From contig NZ_JAHOPH010000009.1 in the NCBI RefSeq assembly GCF_019798055.1, positions 1 through 64,000 on the forward strand: 64,000 nt of DNA, written 5' to 3'. This stretch comes from Salsipaludibacter albus (GTDB taxonomy: Bacteria; Actinomycetota; Nitriliruptoria; Nitriliruptorales; Nitriliruptoraceae). This document shows positions 16,959-24,982 of the stretch, one piece after another. The notes beneath the pieces are model-generated. The model had not been told where the DNA came from and made no database searches. It saw only the letters and a list, made by a program, of their open reading frames with translations. Positions within the stretch are counted from its first letter, which is position 1, and each line of letters begins with the position of its first letter. The translations under genes and the position numbers were made by a program.

Positions 16959-17608
16959 CCCCGGGGGGCTCCCTGTCAACCACTGTCGAGTGCCGCTGGT
17001 GGGCACCAGGCCCGATCCCCGAGGAGTTCGTGACCTGGTTCGCCACGCTGGGTGAGGTCGACGTCGAGGCGACACGCGTCGACCGCTACCTGCTGGACGA
17101 GGGCCACCCTGACCGGAACGCGAAGGTCCGCAACGGGACCACGTGTGAGGTCAAGGTCCGAACACGCTGCGAGCCGATGCTCGTTGCCGGCGGGTCCGGC
17201 TGGGTCGAGCGGTGGAACAAGCGGTCCGTGCCCTGGCCGTCTGCACTGGGCGACGGGGCGACGCTCGTCGAGGTCGTCAAGCACCGGCGCCTGGTCACGA
17301 TCGATGGCTGCCAGGTCGAGTTGACCGAGGCCGCCATCGCCGATGAGACGTGGCACAGCCTGGCCCTGGAGGGTGACGACAACCCCCCCGGGAGCACCGC
17401 CCTCGAGCCCGTGGTGGCGCGGTTGGCGAAGGCCGGCCTCGGTCGCTTCATGCACCTCACGGCGGATCGATCGCACGGGTACGCCCAGCACCTGCTGACC
17501 ATGTTCGACGCCGGCGAGTCACGGACGGTCACTTCCGCCAGCACCCAGTTTCGGCCGTCCCGCCCGATCCATTCACCCACTTCGGATGATTCCGACGACG
17601 TTGGATGA
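16955..17608 (+). CDS. hypothetical protein
   Basis: A 217-residue protein with no recognised family. GTG 16955 is chosen for the AGGAGG (16942-16947) at seven-base spacing; the reading frame is open further upstream but is not protein-like there. The N-terminal half alternates acidic and basic strands (TVECRWW, DRYLLDEGHP, TCEVKVRTR), faintly reminiscent of CYTH phosphohydrolases, but the full EXEXK signature is not present. The last 40 residues are Ser/Thr/Asp-rich and probably disordered. The stop overlaps a possible ATG of the next gene, suggesting co-transcription. Confidence 0.55.
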   Translation: MTPGGSLSTTVECRWWAPGPIPEEFVTWFATLGEVDVEATRVDRYLLDEGHPDRNAKVRNGTTCEVKVRTRCEPMLVAGGSGWVERWNKRSVPWPSALGDGATLVEVVKHRRLVTIDGCQVELTEAAIADETWHSLALEGDDNPPGSTALEPVVARLAKAGLGRFMHLTADRSHGYAQHLLTMFDAGESRTVTSASTQFRPSRPIHSPTSDDSDDVG

Positions 17609-17676
17609 CCGTACGGTTCGCCGCATGGTGGCACCAGGCCACCGGTGGACTGTCGCCGAGCACGGGGAGCAGTGGG

Positions 17677-18084
17677 ATGAGCGAGCACCAGGTCAGTGGT
17701 TGGGCCGTCGGGTGGACGATGTTCGCCGCGATGATGATGGGGATCGCGGGCGTGTTCCAGGTCATCGCGGGCATCGCCGCGATCGCCCAGGACGAGATCT
17801 ACGCCGTCACGCCCGAATGGGTCCTGAGCCTCGACGTCACGACCTGGGGGTGGATCCACCTGGTCGTGGGCGTCGTGCTGCTGCTGTCGGCCTTCGGGGT
17901 GATGGGCGGGAACCTCGCGGCCCGCACGGTCGGGGTCGTGGTTGCTGCACTGAGCGCGATCGCCAACTTCGCCTTCATCCCCTACTACCCGATCTGGGCG
18001 TTGGTGGTCATCGCCATCGACGTCGCCGTCATCTGGGCCCTGACTGCCCACGGACGCGACCTCGCCGACACTTCCCACGCCTAG
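17677..18084 (+). CDS. DUF7144-type four-helix membrane protein
   Basis: A 135-residue protein with four transmembrane helices. It has the family-typical segments GWTMFAAMMMGIAGVFQVIA, TTWGWIHLVVGVVLLLSAF and IANFAFIPYYPIWALVVIAID. The function of the family is unknown; it is widespread in actinobacteria. ATG 17677 has GGGGAG seven bases upstream. An alternative ATG at 17605 overlaps the preceding stop (ATGA) but would add an unlikely 24-residue extension. Confidence 0.78.
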   Translation: MSEHQVSGWAVGWTMFAAMMMGIAGVFQVIAGIAAIAQDEIYAVTPEWVLSLDVTTWGWIHLVVGVVLLLSAFGVMGGNLAARTVGVVVAALSAIANFAFIPYYPIWALVVIAIDVAVIWALTAHGRDLADTSHA

Positions 18085-18262
18085 GGTGAGACGGTGGGGC
18101 GGCCGGTGTGGTCGTGTCGCCCTGGTTCGTGCAGGACGAGCCATGCGTCGCTGGGGCGGGTGAGGTGACGGGGCACCGTTGCGTTGGACACCGCGAGGTG
18201 GGCCTCGATCTGCCGCACATCGTCTCGGTACGGAACTGACGGAGGCTGCCCACATCGGTGAC

Positions 18263-18600
18263 ATGCGTGATCGAACACGCCGGCTCTGGGACGAACAGAC
18301 CCGCCTGGTGGGTCCGCGACGGGGCCTGTATGCAGCAGTCGCGGACGTCGTGGACGTCCGAGAGGTGCTCTACCCGGGGTTCGTACGTCGACCTGACGCC
18401 AGCCTTCGTCTGGCCGCGCGTGACCTTCGTGGACACCGACGCCCGCGCGAAGCGATTCTTCGACGACGGGCCGACGGGGATCCGTCACCTGCTCGTCGAG
18501 CAGGGCGTGGACCCGGACCGTCACACGGTGGCGTTCATCCACGACGACTACACCAACCCACTCGACCTCGACGCCTCCATGGTCCCCAAGCGTGACCAGC
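18263..18600 (+). pseudogene. frameshifted, truncated remnant of a class I SAM methyltransferase-like gene
   Basis: From ATG 18263 the frame encodes RLWDEQTRLVGPRRGLYAA and continues to VLYPG. A one-base shift at 18380 moves the family-like sequence into another frame (SYVDLTPAFVWPRVTFVDTD, then FIHDDYTNPLDL), after which similarity fades near 18600. From memory this order (LWDxQxRLVGP, YPGSYVDLxPSFVWP, VTYVDxDRRAxRFF) belongs to an actinobacterial methyltransferase-like family of about 200 residues. The gene therefore looks broken by an inserted base and missing its C-terminal half. The flanking 18085-18262 contains no convincing gene. Confidence 0.6.
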
Positions 18601-18651
18601 GAATGGTTGGACGAGACTCCGTCCACTTTCGACGAATCTTCAGGATTGTTC

Positions 18652-18681
18652 TTTACAGGAACGATCAGGCAGACCTAGGGT
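18652..18681 (+). promoter_or_regulatory. possible promoter of the haem peroxidase gene
   Basis: TTTACA (18652-18657) and TAGGGT (18676-18681) are separated by 18 nt within a locally AT-rich stretch, about 75 bp before the peroxidase ATG. The leader between 18690 and 18756 is also AT-rich. Confidence 0.4.
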
Positions 18682-18756
18682 GCTTTTTGGAGAACCGCCC
18701 GTTCCATCGGGGCGATTGTTTGGTGGATTCTCCGGCGACATCCACGGGGGCTGGAC

Positions 18757-20220
18757 ATGCCAAAACAGGGCGACAACAAGAACAAGCCGGGCAAGGGCAT
18801 GAAGCCCGGCAAGGGCGGAAACGACAAGCCGAACGACGGTGGGAAGGGCAAGCCGAACAAGGGCAAGAAGGTCGGGCACGGTGACCTCGACAAGAAGATC
18901 ACCAAGGCGGTGGTCGACGACGGAACGCACAATTTCGGTCGTCTCGTCGAGATCAAGGGCAACGTGAAGTCGATGGTCGTGACCGACCAGCAGGCCGGAC
19001 AGATGGCCGGGCTGATGGTCGATGATCCGCCGGACACCGCGGCGGGCGAGTCGAGCATCCCCTCGGGCTACACCTTCTTCGGACAGTTCGTCGACCATGA
19101 CCTGACCCTGGACGACGGTTCGATCCTGGGGTCCCCGGTCGACCCGTCGACGATCGAGGACATCCGGACCCCGTTCTTCGACCTCGACTGCGTCTACGGG
19201 CTCGGCAAGACCGGATCCCCGGGCATCTACGACGGTGATCGTCTCCGGATCGACCAGCACGACGCGGCCGACGACCTGCCCCGTGACAGCGCCGGGCTGG
19301 CCCTGATCGGTGATCCCCGCAACGACGAGAACACGGCTGTCTCCCAGTTGCAGCTGGCCTTCCTCAACCTCCACAACGCAGTGCTGGACGGGATCGCCAC
19401 GACACCGAGCCTCAAGAAGGGCGGCGAGAGCGACTTCGCTGCCGCCCAGCGGCTCACCCGGTGGCTCTACCAGTGGGCAGTCGTGCACGACTTCCTGCCC
19501 CGGGTGGTGGGCCAGGCCCTGGTCGACGACATCTTCCAGCCCCACGGGAACCGGCCGGTGCGCACGAAGATCTTCGACTGGAAGAAGCGCATCTTCATGC
19601 CCGTGGAATTCTCCGTGGCGGCGTACCGGTTCGGTCACTCCATGGTGCGTGCGACCTACCCGCTCAACGCGTCCAGGCCGGACGTGGCGTTCTTCGGCAG
19701 TGGTGTGGACATGCAGGGCTTCCGGCCGCTCCCGGCGGGCCACACCATCGACTGGGACCACTACTTCCAGATCGACGGGTCCTCACCGGTCATGGCCCGG
19801 ACGATCGACACCCACCTCGTTCCCCCACTGCACGACATGCCATCGAGCGTGGTCGGGACCGGGCTCAAGAACCTCGCGCACCGCAACATCATGCGCGGCC
19901 ACACCCTGGGCCTGCCGTCCGGGCAGGCCGTCGCCAAGAAGCTCGGAGCGGCGCCGATGTCGGACAGCCAGCTCGGTCACCCCGGCGGCGGCGACGCCCC
20001 GCTGTTCTGGTACGTGCTCAAGGAGGCCGAGATCACCCAGGGCGGTCAGCGACTGGGCGAGGTCGGCGGCCGGATCGTCGCCGAGGTCTGTGCAGGCCTG
20101 TTGGCAGGCGATCCGACGTCCTACCTCAACGCCTCCCCGGCGTGGACCCCGGGAGCGCCGTTCACGACCACGGGCAACGTGACCGTTCCCGACCTCCTGA
20201 AGTTCGCTGGAGTCGCCTGA
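18757..20220 (+). CDS. animal-type haem peroxidase (peroxidase-cyclooxygenase superfamily)
   Basis: A 487-residue bacterial member of the myeloperoxidase-like superfamily. The distal His is H114 in FFGQFVDHDLT and the proximal His is H294 in VAAYRFGHSMVR, with supporting motifs LALIGDPRNDEN and LNLHNAVLDG. It would use peroxide for one- or two-electron oxidation, possibly of halides. The first 35 residues are a striking Lys/Gly/Asn/Pro low-complexity basic tail with no signal peptide, so export by Sec or Tat is not evident. The upstream promoter region and a degenerating neighbour suggest an independently transcribed, possibly acquired gene. No haem-maturation partner is adjacent. Confidence 0.87.
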   Translation: MPKQGDNKNKPGKGMKPGKGGNDKPNDGGKGKPNKGKKVGHGDLDKKITKAVVDDGTHNFGRLVEIKGNVKSMVVTDQQAGQMAGLMVDDPPDTAAGESSIPSGYTFFGQFVDHDLTLDDGSILGSPVDPSTIEDIRTPFFDLDCVYGLGKTGSPGIYDGDRLRIDQHDAADDLPRDSAGLALIGDPRNDENTAVSQLQLAFLNLHNAVLDGIATTPSLKKGGESDFAAAQRLTRWLYQWAVVHDFLPRVVGQALVDDIFQPHGNRPVRTKIFDWKKRIFMPVEFSVAAYRFGHSMVRATYPLNASRPDVAFFGSGVDMQGFRPLPAGHTIDWDHYFQIDGSSPVMARTIDTHLVPPLHDMPSSVVGTGLKNLAHRNIMRGHTLGLPSGQAVAKKLGAAPMSDSQLGHPGGGDAPLFWYVLKEAEITQGGQRLGEVGGRIVAEVCAGLLAGDPTSYLNASPAWTPGAPFTTTGNVTVPDLLKFAGVA

Positions 20221-20341
20221 GCGGCCGCGATGCCCCGCGAACACCGACCACCTGTCCACCCGGGTGGAGGAGACCCGCGGGGTCGGAGACCCGGCCGATG
20301 GTGCGAGCAGTGGCGGCGGTCCACGGATAGCGTCCCGCGCC

Positions 20342-21049
20342 ATGGACATGCTGATGGACGCACAGATCGCCGAGGCCGGGTTGGCCGACTGGCGCAAGCT
20401 GGCCCAGGGACTGCACGCCCGCTACGTGGTCGACGACTTCGGCACCGGCGCACGGTTCGTCGCCGCCGTCGGCGAGGCGGGCGACGCGCTGGGACACCAC
20501 CCCAGCGTGTCGATGGGCACGGGCCACGTCGACTTCAAGCTGGTCAGCGACGACGCCGTCCACCGCGACGACGACGGCACCGAACTCGTCCTCCAGTGGG
20601 TGACCCAGCAGGACGTCGACCTCGCGTGGCGGATCACCGAGATCGCGGTCGACCACGGTGTCGCGGCGGAGCCGGGCTCGGTCGGCATGATCGAGCTCGG
20701 CCTGGACACGCGGCAGTCGGCGACCATCGCCCCGGTCTGGGCCGCCCTGCTGACCGGCAACGCCGAGGCCCAGGGCCACGGGTCTCCCAGCGACGAGATC
20801 CGGGACGCGACGGGGCGGGTTCCGAACCTGTGGTTCGGGGACGCCTCCGACGACGGGACGTCGGGCCAGCGGTTCCACGTCGAGGTCTACGTGGCACACG
20901 AGGTGGCCGAGCAGCGGATCGCCGCCGCCGTCGCCGCGGGTGGGACGGTCGTCGACGACACCGACGCGCCGTCGCTCACGGTGATCGCCGACCAGGACGG
21001 CAACCGGGGAGTCCTGTGCGTCGCCGAGTCCCCAGCAACGACGGACTGA
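20342..21049 (+). CDS. pterin carbinolamine dehydratase-like / VOC two-domain protein
   Basis: A 235-residue fusion. Residues about 15-105 resemble the PCD/DCoH fold, including the HHPSVSM motif and the C-terminal helix of the domain (LAWRITEIAVDHG). Residues about 115-235 form a VOC-like module ending LTVIADQDGNRGVLCVAES. The first domain suggests pterin dehydration or a scaffold derived from it. This fusion is found in actinobacteria without an established role, and no pterin-dependent hydroxylase is nearby. ATG 20342 is chosen as the start of the conserved region; a clear Shine-Dalgarno is lacking. Confidence 0.75.
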   Translation: MDMLMDAQIAEAGLADWRKLAQGLHARYVVDDFGTGARFVAAVGEAGDALGHHPSVSMGTGHVDFKLVSDDAVHRDDDGTELVLQWVTQQDVDLAWRITEIAVDHGVAAEPGSVGMIELGLDTRQSATIAPVWAALLTGNAEAQGHGSPSDEIRDATGRVPNLWFGDASDDGTSGQRFHVEVYVAHEVAEQRIAAAVAAGGTVVDDTDAPSLTVIADQDGNRGVLCVAESPATTD

Positions 21050-21054
21050 ACCGG

Positions 21055-21822
21055 ATGGTGGACGAGCGGATGTTGGTGGTGGTCGCCCACCCCGACGACG
21101 AGACCTTCGGGACCGGCTCGCTGTTGGCCCATGTCCACCGTTGCGGGGCGTCCGTGACGGTGGCGTGCGCAACCCGGGGCGAGGCCGGCGACCCGACGCC
21201 GGGCAGCGTCCCGGACGGCACGAGCCTGGCCGAGGTGCGAGAGGCCGAGCTGCACACTGCGGCCGCGATGCTCGGGGTCGACGACGTCGTGGTGTGGGAC
21301 TGGCGGGACTCCGGGATGGACGGCGAGCCGGCGTCCGACACGCTGTGCGCAGCACCGCTCGACGACGTGGTGAGCGCGGTGGTGGAACTGGTCGAGCGCC
21401 GTCGGCCGACCCTCGTCGTGACGCTGGACGGCAGCGACGGCCATCGTGACCACGTCCGGGTCCGCGACGCCACGCTGGCCGCAGTGGCGGCGGCGTCGTG
21501 GTCTCCGGAGCGGGTCTACCTCCACTGCCTCCCGCGACGGCTCATGCGACGCTGGGTCGAGGAACTGGCCCGACGCAACCCCGAGGCTGCGCACCTCGGG
21601 CTCGGTGAGCTCGGGACACCGGACGACCAGATCACGACCCTGCTGGACACCAGCGACCTGCTCGACCTGCGCGAGCGGGCCATGGCCGTGCATGCGTCCC
21701 AGACCCCGCCGTACGACGTGATGCCCCCCGACCTGCGTCGGGACTTCCTGGCGACCGATGCCCTCCGTCGCGTGCAGCCGCCCTGGCCCGACGACGCCCC
21801 GCGCGAGTACCAGGTCTTCTGA
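21055..21822 (+). CDS. LmbE/PIG-L family N-deacetylase
   Basis: A 255-residue zinc deacetylase of the GlcNAc-PI de-N-acetylase family. The metal motif AHPDDE lies near the N-terminus, followed by ATRGEAGD and the third ligand region GHRDHVRV. Relatives deacetylate GlcNAc-inositol (MshB), GlcNAc-malate (BshB) or mycothiol conjugates (Mca), and the choice among these cannot be made here. It begins five bases after the stop of the PCD-VOC gene, so they are likely co-transcribed. ATG 21055 is used; ATG 21070 is a close alternative. Confidence 0.88.
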   Translation: MVDERMLVVVAHPDDETFGTGSLLAHVHRCGASVTVACATRGEAGDPTPGSVPDGTSLAEVREAELHTAAAMLGVDDVVVWDWRDSGMDGEPASDTLCAAPLDDVVSAVVELVERRRPTLVVTLDGSDGHRDHVRVRDATLAAVAAASWSPERVYLHCLPRRLMRRWVEELARRNPEAAHLGLGELGTPDDQITTLLDTSDLLDLRERAMAVHASQTPPYDVMPPDLRRDFLATDALRRVQPPWPDDAPREYQVF

Positions 21823-21922
21823 TCGGGGTCGTGGCGCCTCGTTCCCCGGACACGCCTTGCCTCGTCCGGCACGCGTCCGTGCCGGCGACACCGTCCGTGC
21901 ACGGGCGCCGGGAGGTCGACCG

Positions 21923-23125
21923 ATGAGTGGTCCACGGGGTGGCCCCCGGCTGGAACCCGCGACCCGGGTCGGCGGGGCCGGGCTCCTGGCTCTGCTCGTC
22001 ACCTACGGGGTGGGACGGCAGGCCTTCGGCCTCTTCGTCCCCGCGTTCCAGGACGAGTTCGGGCTCTCGCTGGCCACCCTGGGATTCGTCGCGAGTGCAG
22101 CCCAGGCGGCCTACCTCGCCGTCATCGTCGCCACGGGCCTGCTGGCTGCCCGGCTCGGAGCCCGCGTCCCGGTCGTGGCGGGCTGCGTGGTGCTGTCGAT
22201 GGGGGCGGCCCTGGTGGCGGGGGCACCCGGCCCGGTGGCGTTGGCCGTGGGCGTCACCCTGGCCGGAGCCTCAGCCGGCGGCACGTGGGCGCCGTTCGCG
22301 GACGCGGTGTCCCTGCAGGTGCCCGAGGCCAGTCAGCCGCGGGCACTGTCGCTGGTGAACACGGGCGCGCCCTTCGGGTCGGTCGTGGCCAGCGTCGGCG
22401 TGCTGGTCGTCGACGACGACTGGCGCATCGCCTGGGTGCTCTTCGCGGCCCTGGGCGTCGTCGCCGCGGTGGTCAACCTGCGCGTGCTGGCGACCTCGAC
22501 GTCGCGCACGGTGCGACGTCGCCCGCGTCCGTCCTGGCGGTGGTTCCTGACACCACGGTCGGTGCGGCTGTTCGTCGTCACCCTGGGCGCCGCGCTCGCC
22601 AGTTCGGCCTACTTCACGTTCGTGCCGGCGGTCATCGCGTCCGCTGGCCAGCCCAGCTGGACGGGACCAGCCATGTGGGCGCTGCTCGGCCTGGTCGGCG
22701 GTGGTGTCGGCGTCTTCGCCGGCGACCTGGCAACGCGCGTCGGGTTGCGACGCACCCTGGCGGCGAGCTGGATGGCCATGGCCGCCGCGTTCGGGGTGCT
22801 GGTCGCTGGCCCCGGATCGGCGGTGGTGGGGCTGGGATCGGCGACCCTGTTCGGCGTCGGGTTCACGGTGGGCTACGGCCAGATCGTGGTGTGGAGCCAA
22901 CGCGTGTTCTGGGACCGACCGACGACGGGGTTCACGACGACGATCCTGTTCAGCGCCACCGGCTTCGTCGTCGGGCCGGCCCTGTTCGGGGTGCTGGCCG
23001 TCGGAGCGGGTCGCTCCGTGGCGCTGCTGCTCGCGGCGATCCCGGCAGTGGTCGCCGCCGCGGTCCCGCCTGCGCCCCGGTACCGCCGCCCACTGTGGCG
23101 TCGGCGCCCACCCGCGGCGCCCTGA
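21923..23125 (+). CDS. MFS transporter
   Basis: A 400-residue major facilitator with about twelve hydrophobic helices. It has the A-motif-like loop LAARLGARVPVV between helices 2 and 3 and the repeated loop LATRVGLRRTL in the second half. ATG 21923 has GGGAGG eight bases upstream. It may export or import a small organic compound; the substrate is unknown. It converges on yjbQ with only ten bases between stops. Confidence 0.82.
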   Translation: MSGPRGGPRLEPATRVGGAGLLALLVTYGVGRQAFGLFVPAFQDEFGLSLATLGFVASAAQAAYLAVIVATGLLAARLGARVPVVAGCVVLSMGAALVAGAPGPVALAVGVTLAGASAGGTWAPFADAVSLQVPEASQPRALSLVNTGAPFGSVVASVGVLVVDDDWRIAWVLFAALGVVAAVVNLRVLATSTSRTVRRRPRPSWRWFLTPRSVRLFVVTLGAALASSAYFTFVPAVIASAGQPSWTGPAMWALLGLVGGGVGVFAGDLATRVGLRRTLAASWMAMAAAFGVLVAGPGSAVVGLGSATLFGVGFTVGYGQIVVWSQRVFWDRPTTGFTTTILFSATGFVVGPALFGVLAVGAGRSVALLLAAIPAVVAAAVPPAPRYRRPLWRRRPPAAP

Positions 23126-23135
23126 GGTCCGGTGG

Positions 23136-23543
23136 TCAGGCGACCCCGACCAACGACAGGTGGACCGTCCGGGTGTGGTTGTCGACGTTGGTGTCGACCA
23201 GGACCACCGACTGCCAGGTCCCCAGGAGCGGGCGCCCGTCCCGGATCGGGATGGTGGTCGACGGAGCCACGAACGCGGGCAGGACGTGGTCCGCGCCATG
23301 GCCGGGCGATCCGTGGTCGTGACGCCAGCGGTCGTCGCGGGGGAGCAGGTCGTCGAGCACGCCGGACAGGTCCGGCTCGCTCCCGGCGCCGGTCTCGAAG
23401 ATCGCGATCCCGGCGGTGGCGTGTGGCACGAACACGTTCAGCAACCCGTCGCCGTCGTGTCGCCGGGCGAACGCGGTGACCTCCGCGGTGAGGTCGGTGA
23501 AGCGCTCGCGTCCGGTGGTGATGGTCAGCTCGTGGTGCTGCAC
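23136..23543 (-). CDS. YjbQ/UPF0047 family protein
   Basis: A 135-residue YjbQ-family protein with the conserved blocks GLLNVFVPHATAGIAIFETG, DRWRHDHGSPGHGADHVLP and LLGTWQSVVLVDTNVDN. Some members weakly complement thiamine phosphate synthase, and the true role is unsettled. GTG 23543 is chosen because GGGAG lies eight bases before it; an upstream in-frame start would add 14 residues. Confidence 0.88.
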   Translation of the reverse strand: MQHHELTITTGRERFTDLTAEVTAFARRHDGDGLLNVFVPHATAGIAIFETGAGSEPDLSGVLDDLLPRDDRWRHDHGSPGHGADHVLPAFVAPSTTIPIRDGRPLLGTWQSVVLVDTNVDNHTRTVHLSLVGVA

Positions 23544-23684
23544 GTCGATGGCTCCCTGTCGAGGTTGGATCGGGCGATCCTGCACTGGTTCCGGGCTGCC
23601 GGCACGGCCCTGCCCGTCACGGGTAGGGTGCCCTGCCGCCCGGCAGGCCGTCGTCGTGACCCCCGGGCATCCGTGGAGGGTCCC

Positions 23685-24581
23685 GTGGCCGCACTGCTCG
23701 CCCTGTCGTCAGCGATCGCCTTCGGGTTCGCCGACTTCCTCGGCGGCCGCGTGGCCACCCGGGCGCCGGCACTGACCGTCACGGTCGCGACCCAGGTTGC
23801 GGGCCTGGCATTCGTGCTGCTGCTCGCGCCGTTCGCCGGCGGCGACCTCTCGGCCGCGGCCCTGGGGATCGGGGCGCTCGCAGGGGTGGCCGGGGGCACG
23901 GGCCTGGTCGCCTACTTCCGGGGACTGGCCATCGGGCCGATGGGGGTGGTGGCCCCGCTGACCGGTGTCGTGGGTGCGATGCTGCCCGTGCTGGTCGGTG
24001 TCGCCCGTGGCGAGCAGGTGGGCCCGCTGGCCGTCGTCGGGATCGTCGTCGGGCTGGTTGCCGTCGTCCTGTCGACCCTCGACCCCGCCGGCGAGCACGA
24101 GGTCGGGGCGCCGACCGGGATCACCCCGCCCGCGTCCGTGCTGGCCCGGGCCCGCGGCCACGTCGCCTCCGGAGGCGCCGCGGGCCCGCTCTTCGGCCTG
24201 CTGGCCGGGCTGCTCTTCGGGGCGTTCTTCGTCCTGCTCGACCTGTCACCCGACGGGTCCGGGCTGTGGCCGTTGGTCGGCGCGAAGATGGCGAGCGTGC
24301 CGGTGCTCGGTGTCCTGGCCCTGGCCCGGCGGCGCGCCTGGCCGCAGCGTCGCGACCTGGGCCAGGTGACCCTGTCCGGCGTCCTGGACGCCGTCGCCAA
24401 CGGCCTGTTCCTCTTCGCGACCCGCACCGGTCTGCTGGCACTCGCCGGGTTGCTGTCGTCGCTGTACCCGGTCGTGATCATCCTGCTCGCTCGCCAGGTC
24501 CTGGGGGAGCGACTGCGACGTGTCCAGGTGGCCGGGGTGGGACTGGCCCTGCTGGCGGTGGTCCTGGTCAGCGTGGGCTGA
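23685..24581 (+). CDS. EamA/DMT-superfamily transporter
   Basis: A 298-residue drug/metabolite-type permease of two five-helix EamA repeats (helices from ALLALSSAIAFGFADFLGG to VAGVGLALLAVVLVSVG). It is probably an exporter of amino acids, purines or metabolites. GTG 23685 has GGAGGG four bases upstream. The gene is divergent from yjbQ and convergent with the small Cys-rich gene. Confidence 0.82.
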   Translation: MAALLALSSAIAFGFADFLGGRVATRAPALTVTVATQVAGLAFVLLLAPFAGGDLSAAALGIGALAGVAGGTGLVAYFRGLAIGPMGVVAPLTGVVGAMLPVLVGVARGEQVGPLAVVGIVVGLVAVVLSTLDPAGEHEVGAPTGITPPASVLARARGHVASGGAAGPLFGLLAGLLFGAFFVLLDLSPDGSGLWPLVGAKMASVPVLGVLALARRRAWPQRRDLGQVTLSGVLDAVANGLFLFATRTGLLALAGLLSSLYPVVIILLARQVLGERLRRVQVAGVGLALLAVVLVSVG

Positions 24582-24622
24582 GCGCGCTCGGCTGCCGCCG
24601 GGGCGATCGGCCCCCGCCAGGG

Positions 24623-24799
24623 TCAGCCGTTGCCGAACAGGCGGGCCAGGAATCCCGACCCGCGGTTCGACGAGCGGTCCTCGGGCGTGCACTCACAGCG
24701 TCCACCGGCGGGGACATCGCGCATCACCTGGTCGACGTGCTGGCCACAACCGGCCCAGGTGGTCTTGGAGCAGGTGGAACAGGTCGCGGCACGGCACAT
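24623..24799 (-). CDS. small Cys-rich (zinc-ribbon-like) protein
   Basis: A 58-residue protein beginning MCRAATCSTCSKTTWAGCGQ, with a second pair of Cys in GGRCECTPED. The CxxC-type spacing and GCGQHVDQVM segment are shared by a widespread uncharacterised actinobacterial family. AAGGA lies ten bases before the ATG, and TACAAT (24851-24846, minus strand) is a plausible -10. Function unknown; metal binding is inferred from the six Cys. Confidence 0.72.
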   Translation of the reverse strand: MCRAATCSTCSKTTWAGCGQHVDQVMRDVPAGGRCECTPEDRSSNRGSGFLARLFGNG

Positions 24800-24885
24800 G
24801 GGTCGAACATCCTTCGTGGGCAGGGTTCGCTGGCGTCTGCCAACAATTGTACGGACAATAGGTCGACCGTGCGCTGGCCACGAGC

Positions 24886-24915
24886 ACACCCCCGGACCAC
24901 GGGGTCCGGGGGTGT
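24886..24915 (-). terminator. strong hairpin terminator of the amidohydrolase gene
   Basis: ACACCCCCGGACC (24886-24898) pairs perfectly over 13 bp with its complement at 24903-24915, around a four-base loop. It lies about 70 bp past the amidohydrolase stop and just upstream of the small Cys-rich gene's promoter. Confidence 0.75.
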
Positions 24916-24982
24916 GGACGATCCCGACCCTGACGAGGGGGAGTGGGCGGGATCGAGGGGCGGCGCGGGGCGACGCCGCCGG

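Noticed and set aside
16955-17608. CYTH-type phosphohydrolase
   Set aside because: Only a loose alternation of charged strands is seen; the EXEXK signature is missing.
18370-18390. Programmed frameshift instead of a pseudogene
   Set aside because: No slippery heptamer or downstream structure is evident, and the C-terminal half of the family is also missing.
18081-18626. Minus-strand ORF with VRQIEAHLAVSNATVPRHL read as a transposase remnant
   Set aside because: No DDE residues, terminal inverted repeats or target duplication; the opposite strand gives a clearer family match.
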